From NCBI GenBank assembly GCA_937991555.1, contig CALKHU010000171.1:1-22673 (forward strand): a DNA stretch of 22,673 bases. The letters run 5' to 3'. The stretch comes from an uncultured Caulobacter sp. (lineage in GTDB: Bacteria > Pseudomonadota > Alphaproteobacteria > Caulobacterales > Caulobacteraceae). Below the pieces are notes generated by a model. That model was not told the origin of the DNA. It searched no databases and saw only the letters and a list, made by a program, of their open reading frames with translations. The position numbers and the translations under genes are program-made. Below, one piece after another: positions 6,163 through 14,271 of this stretch; the stretch's first letter is position 1, and the number at the start of each line of letters is the position of its first letter.

Positions 6163-8037
6163 TCAGCCCCAGCCCAGCGCCACCGCCGTCTGGTAGACCG
6201 CGAAGGCGGCCAGATAGGCCAGGGTGAACATGTAGGCGAACATCACGCTCGGCCACAGCCAGCCGTTGGTCTCGCGCTTGACCACGCCCAGGGTGGCCAC
6301 GCACTGCGGCGCGAACACGTACCAGGCCAGGAAGGCGAGGCCGGAGGCCAGGCTCCAGCGACTGGCCACGATCTGCTGCAGCACCGCGCCGCCGGCGCCC
6401 TCGACGTCGCCCACCGCGTAGATCGTGCCGAGGGTCGCCACGGCGACCTCGCGGGCGGCCATGCCCGGGATGAGGGCGATCGACATCTCCCAGTTGAAGC
6501 CGATCGGCGCGAGCAGCGGCTGGATCGCGTGCCCGATCATGCCGGCGAAGCTGTAGTCGATGGCCGGTCCGGTCGCGCCCGCGGGCGGGTAGGGGAAGGT
6601 CGACAGCGCCCAGACCAGCACCATCAGCGGCAGGATGATGCGGCCGGCGCGACTCATGAAGATCGCCACCCGCTGCCAGAGGTTCAGCAGCAGATTCCGC
6701 AGGCCGGGGGCCTTGTAGGTCGGCATCTCCATCATGAAGGGCTCGGACGCCGTCCGCCAGAACACCCGCCGGATGACGAAGGCGACCGTCAGGCCCGCGA
6801 CCAGGCCGATCGCGTAGAGGCCGAACATGACCAGGCCCTGCAGGTTGGCGAAGCCCCAGACCACCCTGTTCGGGATCAGGGCGCTGATGATCAGGGTGTA
6901 GACCGGCAGGCGCGCCGAGCAGGTCATCAGGGGCGCGATCAGGATGGTGGTCAGGCGGTCGTGCCGCTGGTCGATGACCCGGGCCGCCATCACGCCGGGG
7001 ATGGCGCAGGCGTGGCTCGACAGCAGCGGGATGAAGGCCCGCCCGTGCAGGCCGGCGACGCCCATCAGCCGGTCCAGCAGGAAGGCCGCCCGGGCCATGT
7101 AGCCGCTGTCCTCGAGCAGCAGGATGAAGAAGAAGACGATCAGGATCTGCGGCAGGAACACCAGCACGCTGCCGACGCCGGCGATCAGGCCGTCGACCAG
7201 CAGGCTGCGCAGCAGGCCCTCGCCCAGCGCCCCGCCGATCAGGTCGCCCAGGGCGGCGAACCCCGCGTCGATCAGGTCGGCGGCGGGCGTCGCCCAGGTG
7301 AACACCGCCTGGAAGATGACGAACATGATCGCCGACAGGATCAGCAGGCCGGCGGCGGGGTGCAGCAGCACCGCGTCGATGCGGTTGGTGATGGTGTCCG
7401 GACGCTCGGGCGGACGGACGTATGCCTTCAGGATCCGCTGGGATTCGGCGTGGGCGGCGCGGATCTCCTCCGCGCTCGGCTCGCGCCAGGTGTTCTCGCG
7501 CGGCGGCATGGTCAGGGCCAGCTGCTCGGCCTGGGCGACGAGGTCCTCGATGCCGCGCTTCCGGGTCGCCACCGTCGTGACGATCGGCGCGCCGATGGCC
7601 TGCGACAGGCCTTCCAGGTCGATGCGCAGCCCCTGCCGCTGGGCGATGTCGTACATGTTCAGCGCCAGAACGAACGGCCGCCCGACCTGCTTGAGCTCCA
7701 GCGCCAGGCGCAGCACCAGCCGCAGGTTGGTGGCGTCGGCGACGCAGACGATGACGTCGGGCGCGGCCTCGCCCGCCAGCCGGCCCAGCACCGCGTCGCG
7801 GGTCACCGCCTCGTCGGGGCTCCGGGCCCGAAGGCTGTAGGTGCCGGGCAGGTCGAGCACGCTGATCCTGCGGCCCGACGGCGCGGTCAGCGTCCCTTCC
7901 TTCCGCTCGACGGTGACGCCGGCGTAGTTGGCGACCTTCTGCCGGCTGCCGGTCAGGGCGTTGAACAGGGCGGTCTTGCCGGTGTTCGGATTACCCACCA
8001 GCGCCATGCGCCAGGGCGAGAGGACGGCTTCGGTCAC
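6163..8037 (-). CDS. feoB: ferrous iron transporter B
   Basis: A 624-residue FeoB, the inner-membrane Fe(II) importer with a cytoplasmic GTPase. The G domain carries G1 GNPNTGKT (15-22), the G2 Thr42, G3 DLPG (62-65) and G4 NMYD (127-130). After a helical guanine-dissociation-inhibitor-like region (about 165-215), the rest is membrane-embedded, with the two Gate repeats and the characteristic SCHACAIPG-like segment (here LLSSHACAIPG), a MTCSARLPVYTL stretch and the terminal FAPQCVATLGVVKRET motif with conserved Cys. These Cys residues are typical of FeoB pores. The GTG start at 8035-8037 overlaps the feoA stop (GTGA), indicating translational coupling. No feoC follows. The length is in the shorter range normal for alphaproteobacterial FeoB. 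Confidence 0.97.
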   Translation of the reverse strand: MTEAVLSPWRMALVGNPNTGKTALFNALTGSRQKVANYAGVTVERKEGTLTAPSGRRISVLDLPGTYSLRARSPDEAVTRDAVLGRLAGEAAPDVIVCVADATNLRLVLRLALELKQVGRPFVLALNMYDIAQRQGLRIDLEGLSQAIGAPIVTTVATRKRGIEDLVAQAEQLALTMPPRENTWREPSAEEIRAAHAESQRILKAYVRPPERPDTITNRIDAVLLHPAAGLLILSAIMFVIFQAVFTWATPAADLIDAGFAALGDLIGGALGEGLLRSLLVDGLIAGVGSVLVFLPQILIVFFFILLLEDSGYMARAAFLLDRLMGVAGLHGRAFIPLLSSHACAIPGVMAARVIDQRHDRLTTILIAPLMTCSARLPVYTLIISALIPNRVVWGFANLQGLVMFGLYAIGLVAGLTVAFVIRRVFWRTASEPFMMEMPTYKAPGLRNLLLNLWQRVAIFMSRAGRIILPLMVLVWALSTFPYPPAGATGPAIDYSFAGMIGHAIQPLLAPIGFNWEMSIALIPGMAAREVAVATLGTIYAVGDVEGAGGAVLQQIVASRWSLASGLAFLAWYVFAPQCVATLGVVKRETNGWLWPSVMFAYMFTLAYLAAFAVYQTAVALGWG

Positions 8038-8330
8038 GCGCCCGCTTCCTCGAACTTCACTTCCACGGCCCGGGCCTCGCGGCGGCGCAGCGCCACGCGC
8101 ATGTCGTCGAGCTTCACCGCCATCGGATCGCGCCCGAACAGGCCCTCGTGCAGCACCTCGACCCGCGCGCCCTCGACGAAGCCCAGCTCGAGCAGCCGCC
8201 GCTCGAGCTCTTCCACGGTCAGGGCGCCGCGGACGTCGTCATGCGGATGGACGCGGACAATCACGCCGCGCGCGCCGAGCGCGCCCTCGCTCAGGAAGCG
8301 GGCGGACGGATCAGGGCTGGTATGGGTCAA
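8034..8330 (-). CDS. feoA: ferrous iron transport protein A
   Basis: A small SH3-like FeoA protein (98 residues with this start), the cytoplasmic partner of FeoB. The family core is clear: ERRLLELGFVEGARVEVLHEG, then FGRDPMAVKLDDMRVALRRREARAVEV near the C-terminus. An ATG at 8412-8414 would add 28 residues, but these are unlike FeoA, and they would span a Fur-like site and a TGATAAT -10 element. I therefore prefer the TTG at 8328-8330, which still has only a weak GGGACC ribosome binding site; the exact start is uncertain. The gene overlaps feoB by a GTGA junction and is divergent from tipF at 8488. Confidence 0.88.
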   Translation of the reverse strand: MTHTSPDPSARFLSEGALGARGVIVRVHPHDDVRGALTVEELERRLLELGFVEGARVEVLHEGLFGRDPMAVKLDDMRVALRRREARAVEVKFEEAGA

Positions 8331-8352
8331 GCTGCGGGTCCCGACTGTAACT

Positions 8353-8367
8353 TGCGAGTGATTATCA
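8353..8367 (-). promoter_or_regulatory. Fur-box-like site and -10 element upstream of feoAB
   Basis: The 15 bp at 8353-8367 match the 7-1-7 Fur consensus (TGATAATNATTATCA) at 11 of 14 informative positions, with a perfect right half ATTATCA. Read on the minus strand it includes TGATAAT, a good -10 hexamer, about 28 bp upstream of the TTG start of feoA. Iron-dependent repression of feoAB by Fur is well known in proteobacteria; binding here is inferred. Confidence 0.5.
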
Positions 8368-8487
8368 GTCAGATGGGCGTCTGTCGATGCGGCGCAACAG
8401 CCCGCGCCGAACATGCGGCGTTAATACAATCGACACCATGATCGCACGCGTCGGATAATCACGGCGATTCGTAGAGGCGGGTGTCGA

Positions 8488-9747
8488 ATGCGGCGACTCA
8501 CTCAGGTTCTGATCGGCGCCTCGTTTCTCTGCCTGGCGCTCATCCTCTCGCTCGGCATCTGGCGCAGCGGGGGCGGATGGGGTGCGGGCGTGGCGGCGTT
8601 CGTCGCCGGCATGGGCGTGCTCGGCGTCGTTTACCTGTTCGTGGTCCGCGGCCTCGACTTCGCCGGCCTGCGCGGCGAGCTGGGCGCCATACGCGAGGCG
8701 CACCTGATCCTGGCCCAGCAGCTGGAGAAGATCGACGCCCGCCTGACCGAGGTGGTCGAGACCGTCACCGATGACGCCCTGCGCCGCTCCGAGGAGTTGG
8801 CCAGCGAGGTCCACACGCTCGAGGACACTGTCCAGCGCATGGCCGAGAAGCTGGAGGCGCAGCTCTCCAGCCGCGTGGCGGCGGCGCCGATGCACGCTCT
8901 CGGCCGGTCGTCGCAGTCGGCGGCCCTGCTCGACACGGTCAAGGCGGCGCTCGCCGACAACCGCGTCGACCTCTACCTGCAGCCGGTCGTCTCCCTGCCG
9001 CAGCGCCGGACCGTGTTCTACGAGAGCTTCTCGCGTCTGCGCGATGACACCGGTCGGGTGATGATGCCGGCGGAGTATCTGTCGGTCGCCGAGCCCGAAG
9101 GGCTGGTGGCCGCCATCGACAACCTGCTGCTGTTCCGCTGCGTGCAGATCGTCCGCCGCCTGGCCAAGCAGGACCGCAAGGTCGGCATCTTCTGCAACAT
9201 CTCGCTGGCCAGCCTTTCGGACGAGACCTTCTTCCCGCAGTTCCTCGACTTCCTGTCGGCGAACCGCGACATGGCCGGCTCGCTGATCTTCGAACTGGGC
9301 CAGTCCGCCTTCGCCCGCCGCGGCGCGGTCGAGGCCCGCCACATGGCCCGCCTCGCCGACCTCGGCTTCCGCTTCAGCCTCGACAAGGTCATCGACCTCG
9401 ACCTCGACTTCCAGGAGCTGCAGCGCGCCGACGTGAAGTTCGTCAAGGTCGGCGCCCAGATGCTGCTGGAGCAGCTCGAGGAGAGCGACGGCCGTCTCGT
9501 CATCCGCTCGCTGCCGGACCTGCACGCCGGCGACTTCGCCCGCCTGACCCGCCGCTATGGCGTCGAGGTCATCGTCGAGAAGGTCGAGAGCGAGCGCCAG
9601 ATCGTCGACATCCTCGATCTCGACATCGCCTTCGGCCAGGGCCACCTGTTCGGCGAGCCGCGCGCCATCCGTGACGCCGTTCTGGCTGAAGCCGACCCGC
9701 CCGCCGACTTCATGCGCGCCCAGATGCGCCGGGCCGTGGGATACTGA
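8488..9747 (+). CDS. tipF: TipF-like EAL-domain c-di-GMP receptor for flagellum assembly
   Basis: A 419-residue membrane protein with two N-terminal transmembrane segments (about 5-25 and 33-53), a charged helical coiled-coil (about 60-130) and a C-terminal EAL domain (about 145-400). This order is that of Caulobacter TipF, which binds c-di-GMP and helps place and build the polar flagellum. The EAL signature is ESF (179-181) followed by Arg183; Asn237, Glu269, Glu364 and Gln384 of the fold are retained, but the DDFG motif is replaced by Leu-Asp-Lys-Val, losing the second Asp (Lys300), and the Asp before the conserved Lys320 is also lost. It should therefore bind rather than hydrolyse c-di-GMP, as TipF does. 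The ATG at 8488 follows GAGGCGGG. No flagellar genes lie nearby; the name rests on architecture and the Caulobacter-like setting. Confidence 0.78.
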   Translation: MRRLTQVLIGASFLCLALILSLGIWRSGGGWGAGVAAFVAGMGVLGVVYLFVVRGLDFAGLRGELGAIREAHLILAQQLEKIDARLTEVVETVTDDALRRSEELASEVHTLEDTVQRMAEKLEAQLSSRVAAAPMHALGRSSQSAALLDTVKAALADNRVDLYLQPVVSLPQRRTVFYESFSRLRDDTGRVMMPAEYLSVAEPEGLVAAIDNLLLFRCVQIVRRLAKQDRKVGIFCNISLASLSDETFFPQFLDFLSANRDMAGSLIFELGQSAFARRGAVEARHMARLADLGFRFSLDKVIDLDLDFQELQRADVKFVKVGAQMLLEQLEESDGRLVIRSLPDLHAGDFARLTRRYGVEVIVEKVESERQIVDILDLDIAFGQGHLFGEPRAIRDAVLAEADPPADFMRAQMRRAVGY

Positions 9748-9754
9748 CCCGTTC

Positions 9755-9840
9755 GGGGACATGCACTTCAGTGCGTGTCCCCCGCACCTTCCGGCGCTTC
9801 AAGTCGCTGTGGACCCGCACCGCAGACGGTAGATGTCCCC
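9755..9840. repeat. intergenic palindromic element, copy B
   Basis: A hairpin formed by GGGGACATGCAC (9755-9766) and GTGCGTGTCCCC (9771-9782), pairing fully if one G-T pair is allowed, is followed by CTTCCGGC (9788-9795) and closes with CGGTAGATGTCCCC (9827-9840). The same three landmarks in the same order and nearly the same total length (83 against 81 bp) occur in copy A at 3802-3882. It lies 7 bp after the tipF stop and 63 bp before the peptidase gene, so it could also work as a transcript-ending hairpin for tipF. Confidence 0.6.
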
Positions 9841-9903
9841 GGTCTTGCCCGCTTCCTCCGCTCCCCCTAGCGTCGCGGCAAATCAGTTCGGGGTCTCCCC
9901 CAC

Positions 9904-11934
9904 ATGCGCCTCTTCCTCGCCGCGAGCCTGGCGCTCGCCTGTCTGCTGCCCGCCGCCGCCGGAGCGCGGCCGTTCACGGCCAAGGACCTCGCCACCCAGG
10001 AGCGCATCGGCGATCCCCGGGTGTCGCCCGACGGCCGCTGGGTCGCCTACACGGTGCGCACCACCGACTGGGACGGCAACAAGGGCGTCCAGTCGCTTTG
10101 GCTGCTCGACCGGACGGCGGCGGGCGCAAAGCCGGTCGCCGTCACTGAGGACGAGAAGGCGCCGGCCTCGCCCCGCTGGTCGGCCGACGGCAAGTGGCTC
10201 TACTTCCTGTCCGGCAAGTCCGGCTCCACCCAGGTCTGGCGTGTCGCCGCCGACCGCACCGGCCGGGCCCAGATCACCAGCCTGCCGGTCGACGTGTCCT
10301 TCTTCCGCCTGGCGCCGGACGGCCGCTCGATGATCGTCGGCGCGGACGTCTATCCGGACTGTCCCGACCTCGCCTGCACCAAGGGGCGCAACGACGCCAG
10401 GGCCAAGGTCAAGTCGAGCGGCCAGCTGTTCGTCGACGGGGCGCTGCCGCGCGCCTTCGACCGTTACGAGGACGAGCTGTTCACCAACCTGTTCGCAGTC
10501 CGCCTCGACGCCGGCGCGCCGGCCGAGGGCGTGCGCCTCACGCCGGGGCTGAAGGCCGACGTCGACGGCGCCGGCATGGCGGTCAGCCGCGACGGCCGCA
10601 CGGTCTGGTTCAGCGCCCTGCCGTCCGGCGCCAGCGGCGGCGCCGGGCCGATCGCCAGCCTCTACGCCGTCCCGGCCGACGGCTCGGCCGCGCCGGCCCG
10701 CCTTGCGCCCGACAGCCCGTCCTCGGACAGCCGACCGGTGGTCTCCCCCGACGGCAGGACCCTGGCCTACGTCGCCGAGGCGGCGCCGGTGATGATCTAC
10801 CAGCGCTCGACCCTGATGCTGCGTGACCTGAAGACCGGCGCCACCCGCCCCCTCGGCCGCGATCTCGACATTTCCGTCCAGGGGCTGGCCTGGTCGCCGG
10901 ACGGCAGGGCGTTGCTGCTGACCACGCCGGACACGGGCCAGGTCCCGCTGCTGACCGTGGACGTCGCCAGCGGCAAGGCGACCGAACTGGTCGCCGACGG
11001 CTCTGTCAGCGGCTTCGATGCGGCCGGCGAGGTCATCGTCTACGCCCGCGAAAGCCTGACCTCGCCGGTCCAGCTGTTCGAGACCGTCCGGGGCCGTCAG
11101 CGCCAGCTCACCGAGGGCAACAAGGCGGCGATGGCCGACACCCCGATGTCGGACGCCGAGCAGTTCAGCTTCGCCGGCTGGAACGGCGAGACCGTGTACG
11201 GCTACATCGTCAAGCCGCACGGCTGGCAGCCCGGGAAGACATACCCGGTCGCCTACCTGATCCACGGCGGGCCGCACGGCAGCTTCGGCAACGCCTGGTC
11301 CTACCGCTGGAACCCGCAGGTCTGGGCCGGGATGGGCTATGCGGTGGTGATGGTCGATTTCCACGGCTCGGCCGGCTACGGCGAGGCCTTCGCCCAGTCG
11401 ATCGTCGGCCACTGGGGCGACCGCCCGCTGGAAGACCTGCAGAAGGGCTGGGCCTTCGCGCTCGACAAGTACGACTGGCTCGACGGCGATCGCGCCTGCG
11501 CGCTCGGCGGCAGCTACGGCGGCTACATGGTCGCCTGGATCGCCAGCCAGTGGCAGACGCCGTGGAAGTGCCTGGTCAACCACGCCGGCCTCTTCGACAT
11601 GCGCGGCTTCGCGTACGCCAGCGACATCCCCGCCTTCGCCGAGCAGCAGAACGGCGGCCTGACCTGGGCGGACCCGGCCTCGGTCGAGAAGTTCAACCCG
11701 GCCCTGCACGTGAAGGACTGGAAGACCCCGATGCTGGTCATCCACGGCGCCCGCGACTACCGCGTGCCGCTCGACCAGGGTATCGGCGCCTACACGGCCA
11801 ACCAGCGCCTCGGCGTGCCGACCGAGTACCTCCATTTCCCGGACGAGAACCACTGGGTGCTCAAGCCGCAGAACTCGGTGCAGTGGTACGCGACGGTAGA
11901 GGCGTGGATGGCCCGGTGGACGAAGGAGAAGTAG
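9904..11934 (+). CDS. secreted S9 family peptidase (prolyl oligopeptidase/dipeptidyl peptidase type)
   Basis: A 676-residue serine peptidase with a signal peptide (residues 1-21, cleavage after an Ala-rich core), so probably periplasmic, where it would trim peptides, often after proline or as an acyl-aminoacyl peptidase. Residues about 30-400 form a beta-propeller, visible as repeated SPDGR and WSPDGR-type blades (VSPDGRWVAYT, WSADGKWLYF, LAPDGRSMIV, VSPDGRTLAYV, WSPDGRALLL). The C-terminal alpha/beta-hydrolase domain has GGSYGG with the nucleophile Ser537, Asp618 in HGARDYRVP and His650 in FPDENHW, a complete triad. A conserved HGGPHG oxyanion motif precedes the nucleophile. The ATG at 9904 starts a good signal peptide; no strong ribosome binding site is visible. 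It stands alone between tipF and a HAD gene. The exact specificity cannot be read from the sequence. Confidence 0.92.
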   Translation: MRLFLAASLALACLLPAAAGARPFTAKDLATQERIGDPRVSPDGRWVAYTVRTTDWDGNKGVQSLWLLDRTAAGAKPVAVTEDEKAPASPRWSADGKWLYFLSGKSGSTQVWRVAADRTGRAQITSLPVDVSFFRLAPDGRSMIVGADVYPDCPDLACTKGRNDARAKVKSSGQLFVDGALPRAFDRYEDELFTNLFAVRLDAGAPAEGVRLTPGLKADVDGAGMAVSRDGRTVWFSALPSGASGGAGPIASLYAVPADGSAAPARLAPDSPSSDSRPVVSPDGRTLAYVAEAAPVMIYQRSTLMLRDLKTGATRPLGRDLDISVQGLAWSPDGRALLLTTPDTGQVPLLTVDVASGKATELVADGSVSGFDAAGEVIVYARESLTSPVQLFETVRGRQRQLTEGNKAAMADTPMSDAEQFSFAGWNGETVYGYIVKPHGWQPGKTYPVAYLIHGGPHGSFGNAWSYRWNPQVWAGMGYAVVMVDFHGSAGYGEAFAQSIVGHWGDRPLEDLQKGWAFALDKYDWLDGDRACALGGSYGGYMVAWIASQWQTPWKCLVNHAGLFDMRGFAYASDIPAFAEQQNGGLTWADPASVEKFNPALHVKDWKTPMLVIHGARDYRVPLDQGIGAYTANQRLGVPTEYLHFPDENHWVLKPQNSVQWYATVEAWMARWTKEK

Positions 11935-11973
11935 GCGCGGGCGTCCTGCGCCCTCGCCGCGCTCCGGGGAGGA

Positions 11974-12002
11974 TTGACCGGGTGAACCCCACCCTCTACC
12001 GC
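11974..12002 (+). promoter_or_regulatory. candidate promoter of the HAD hydrolase gene, leaderless
   Basis: TTGACCG (11974-11980) is close to the Caulobacter -35 consensus, and 14 bp further TCTACCGC (11995-12002) keeps the CTA core of the -10. The ATG at 12011 comes 8 bp later, and there is no ribosome binding site, so the message may be leaderless. Confidence 0.35.
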
Positions 12003-12010
12003 CTCACACC

Positions 12011-12871
12011 ATGACCGCGCTGCCCTCAGGCCTCTCCGACCTCGCCGACCGATACGACGTCCTGCTCAGCGACGTGTGGGGCGTCATCCACAACGGACGG
12101 GAGCATTTTCCCGACGCCTGCGCGGCCCTTGCCCGCTTCGGCGCCGAGAAGGGGCCGGTGGTGCTGATCTCGAACTCGCCGCGTCCCGCGGCGGGGGTCA
12201 TCGAGCAGCTCGACCAGCTCGGTGTCCCGCGCGCCGCCTGGAGCGCCATCGTCACCTCCGGCGACGTCACCCGCACCCTGCTGGGCCAGCGCGCGCCGGG
12301 CCCCGCCTGGCGCATCGGACCGGACCGCGACGGGCCCCTCTACGAGGGCCTCGGCCTCACCTTCGCCGAGCCGGACGCGGCCGCCTTCATCGCCGTGACC
12401 GGTCCCTACGACGACGAGGTCGAAACGCCGGAAGACTACCGCGAGCGGTTTCTGGGCCCGGCCTCGCGCGGCCTGCCGATGATCTGCGCCAATCCCGACC
12501 GCGTGGTGCAGCGCGGCGACCGGCTGATCTACTGCGGCGGCGCGCTGGCCGATCTCTACAAGGAACTCGGCGGAGAGGTCCTGATGGCCGGCAAGCCCTA
12601 TGCGCCGATCTACGACCAGAGCCTGGCCGAGGCGGCGCGCCTGCTCGGCCGCGCGGTCGATCCGCGCCGCGTGCTGTGCATCGGCGACGGCGTCCATACC
12701 GACGTGCAGGGGGCGGAGGAGCGCGGGCTCGACTGCCTGTTCATCGCCCGGGGCATCCACGGCGAGGCGGCCATGGGGCCGGACGGCAGGCTCAGCGCCG
12801 CGGGCGTCGGCGCCCTGCTGGCCGCAGAGGGCGTCAAGGCGGGCTATGCGATGGCGGATCTGGTCTGGTGA
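12011..12871 (+). CDS. HAD-superfamily class IIA hydrolase, TIGR01459-like
   Basis: A 286-residue protein of the NagD-like HAD IIA group. Motif I is SDVWGVIHNG with the nucleophile Asp21; the Asp two residues later that most HAD phosphatases use as acid/base is Trp23, a replacement I believe is typical of the TIGR01459 subfamily. Motif II is LISNSPRP, motif III includes the Lys of AGKPYAPIY, and motif IV is GDGVHTDVQGA with Asp226 and Asp231. The cap sits between motifs II and III. The substrate is unknown and phosphatase activity is doubtful without the second Asp. The gene is 48 bp ahead of the MaoC gene and, with ribF, forms a probable three-gene run. The start ATG has no ribosome binding site but follows a possible promoter. 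Confidence 0.85.
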   Translation: MTALPSGLSDLADRYDVLLSDVWGVIHNGREHFPDACAALARFGAEKGPVVLISNSPRPAAGVIEQLDQLGVPRAAWSAIVTSGDVTRTLLGQRAPGPAWRIGPDRDGPLYEGLGLTFAEPDAAAFIAVTGPYDDEVETPEDYRERFLGPASRGLPMICANPDRVVQRGDRLIYCGGALADLYKELGGEVLMAGKPYAPIYDQSLAEAARLLGRAVDPRRVLCIGDGVHTDVQGAEERGLDCLFIARGIHGEAAMGPDGRLSAAGVGALLAAEGVKAGYAMADLVW

Positions 12872-12919
12872 CCTGAACCGTCGTTCCGAAAGACCAGACG
12901 AACAACGAGGGAGCGCGCG

Positions 12920-13339
12920 ATGTCGGGACTGTATTTCGAGGATCTGTCGGTCGGCCAGTCGGCCGAGCTGACCCGCACGGTGGACGAGAAAGCCATCCAG
13001 GGCTTTGCCGACGTCAGCGGCGACTACAATCCGGTCCACCTGGACGAGGCGTTCGCGGCCACCACGCCGTTCAAGACCCGCATCGCCCACGGCATGCTGT
13101 CGGCCGCCTACATCTCGGCCCTGATCGCCGGCAAGCTGCCGGGGCCGGGCGCCATCTACCTGGGCCAGACGCTGAGCTTCAAACGGCCGGTCAAGATCGG
13201 GGACGAGGTCACCGTCACCGCGACGATCACCGCCCTCGATCCGGAGAAGGCCCGCGTCACCCTGTCGACCGTCTGCACCGTGGGCGGCAAGACGGTGCTC
13301 GACGGCGAGGCCCTGATCATGGCCCCCCGCCGCCCGTGA
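12920..13339 (+). CDS. MaoC family dehydratase, (R)-specific enoyl-CoA hydratase-like
   Basis: A 139-residue single hot-dog protein. The hydratase 2 motif is intact: FADVSGDYNPVHLDEAFA, with the catalytic pair Asp35 and His40 in the positions used by PhaJ, then FKTRIAHGMLSAAYIS. The C-terminal strands (YLGQTLSFKRPVKIGDEVTV) are also typical. It would hydrate trans-2-enoyl-CoA to (R)-3-hydroxyacyl-CoA, feeding polyhydroxyalkanoate or fatty-acid metabolism; the phaJ symbol is not given because no PHA genes are adjacent. The ATG has GGGAG at good spacing. The stop overlaps the ribF start, so the two are translationally coupled. Confidence 0.92.
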   Translation: MSGLYFEDLSVGQSAELTRTVDEKAIQGFADVSGDYNPVHLDEAFAATTPFKTRIAHGMLSAAYISALIAGKLPGPGAIYLGQTLSFKRPVKIGDEVTVTATITALDPEKARVTLSTVCTVGGKTVLDGEALIMAPRRP

Positions 13340-14265
13340 GCCTGCGCATCGTCCACGGCTGGAAAGGCCTCTCCGACGCCGACCGGGGCGCGTCGGTGGC
13401 CCTCGGCAACTTCGACGGCGTGCACCGCGGCCACCAGCAGGTGATCGCCGGCGCCGTCGAGGCCGGGCGCCGTCATGGCGCGCCGGTCGGGGTGATCAGC
13501 TTCGACCCGCACCCGCGCCGCCTGTTCCACCCCGACGAGCCGGCCTTCCGGCTGATGACCACCGACCAGCAGGCCCGCGCGCTCGCGGCGATGGGCGTGG
13601 ACCTGTTCTACGTGCTGCCGTTCGACTTCGAGATGGCCAACTTCAGCGACCGCGACTTCGCGCTGAAGGTGCTGCACGAGGGCCTCGGGGTGCGCCATGT
13701 CGCCGTCGGCTTCGACATCTCCTTCGGCAAGGGGCGCACCGGCAGTCCGGCGCTGATGCGGACCTACGGCGAGGCGATGGGCTTTACCGTGTCGGTCGCC
13801 GAGGCCGTCGGGGAGGGGGCCGAGAAGTACAGCTCCACCGGCGTGCGCGAGGCCCTGCGCGAGGGGCGGCCGCAGGACGCCGCCCACATCCTCGGCCAGC
13901 CCTTCGCCATCGAGGGCGTCGTCCGCCGCGGCAAGCAGCTCGGCCGCCAGCTGGGCTTCCCGACGGCCAATGTGTTCATGGCCGACTATGTCGTGCCCCG
14001 CCTCGGCGTCTACGCCACCCGCACGCGGCTGCCGGACGGCCGCCTCGTCCCCGGGGTCGCCAACATCGGCAACAACCCCACCACCGGCGAGGTCGAGACC
14101 CGACTCGAGGTTTGGCTGTTCGACTTCGACGAGGACCTCTACGGCCAGGTCATCGAGACCCAGCTGATCGCCTTCCTGCGCCCCGAGGAGAAGTTCGGGT
14201 CGATCGACGAGATGGTCCAGCAGATCCGGCGGGACGAACAGCGGGCGCGGGCGATTCTGGGGTAG
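13336..14265 (+). CDS. ribF: bifunctional riboflavin kinase/FAD synthetase
   Basis: A 309-residue RibF that phosphorylates riboflavin to FMN and adenylylates FMN to FAD. The N-terminal nucleotidyltransferase domain shows GNFDGVHRGH (24-33), then SFDPHPRRLF and a FDISFGKGRTGS loop; a STGVREAL segment closes it. The C-terminal flavokinase domain begins near residue 185 and has RRGKQLGRQLGFPTAN (197-212), with GVANIGNNPT and LEVWLFDFDEDLYGQ. Both activities look intact and the length is typical. The GTG start at 13336-13338 overlaps the last codon and stop of the MaoC gene and has no clear ribosome binding site, suggesting coupling. In many proteobacteria ribF lies near ileS and lspA; here a hairpin repeat and one protease gene separate them. 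Confidence 0.97.
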   Translation: MSLRIVHGWKGLSDADRGASVALGNFDGVHRGHQQVIAGAVEAGRRHGAPVGVISFDPHPRRLFHPDEPAFRLMTTDQQARALAAMGVDLFYVLPFDFEMANFSDRDFALKVLHEGLGVRHVAVGFDISFGKGRTGSPALMRTYGEAMGFTVSVAEAVGEGAEKYSSTGVREALREGRPQDAAHILGQPFAIEGVVRRGKQLGRQLGFPTANVFMADYVVPRLGVYATRTRLPDGRLVPGVANIGNNPTTGEVETRLEVWLFDFDEDLYGQVIETQLIAFLRPEEKFGSIDEMVQQIRRDEQRARAILG

Positions 14266-14271
14266 CCGCCC

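Noticed and set aside
6529..8361. Open frame of 610 codons on the plus strand opposite feoAB
   Set aside because: Composition is Gln/Asp/Arg/Gly-rich without any domain; feoB on the other strand is complete with all GTPase motifs.
9883..11853. Open frame of 656 codons on the minus strand opposite the S9 peptidase
   Set aside because: A shadow of GC-rich third positions; the peptidase has a signal peptide and a full catalytic triad.
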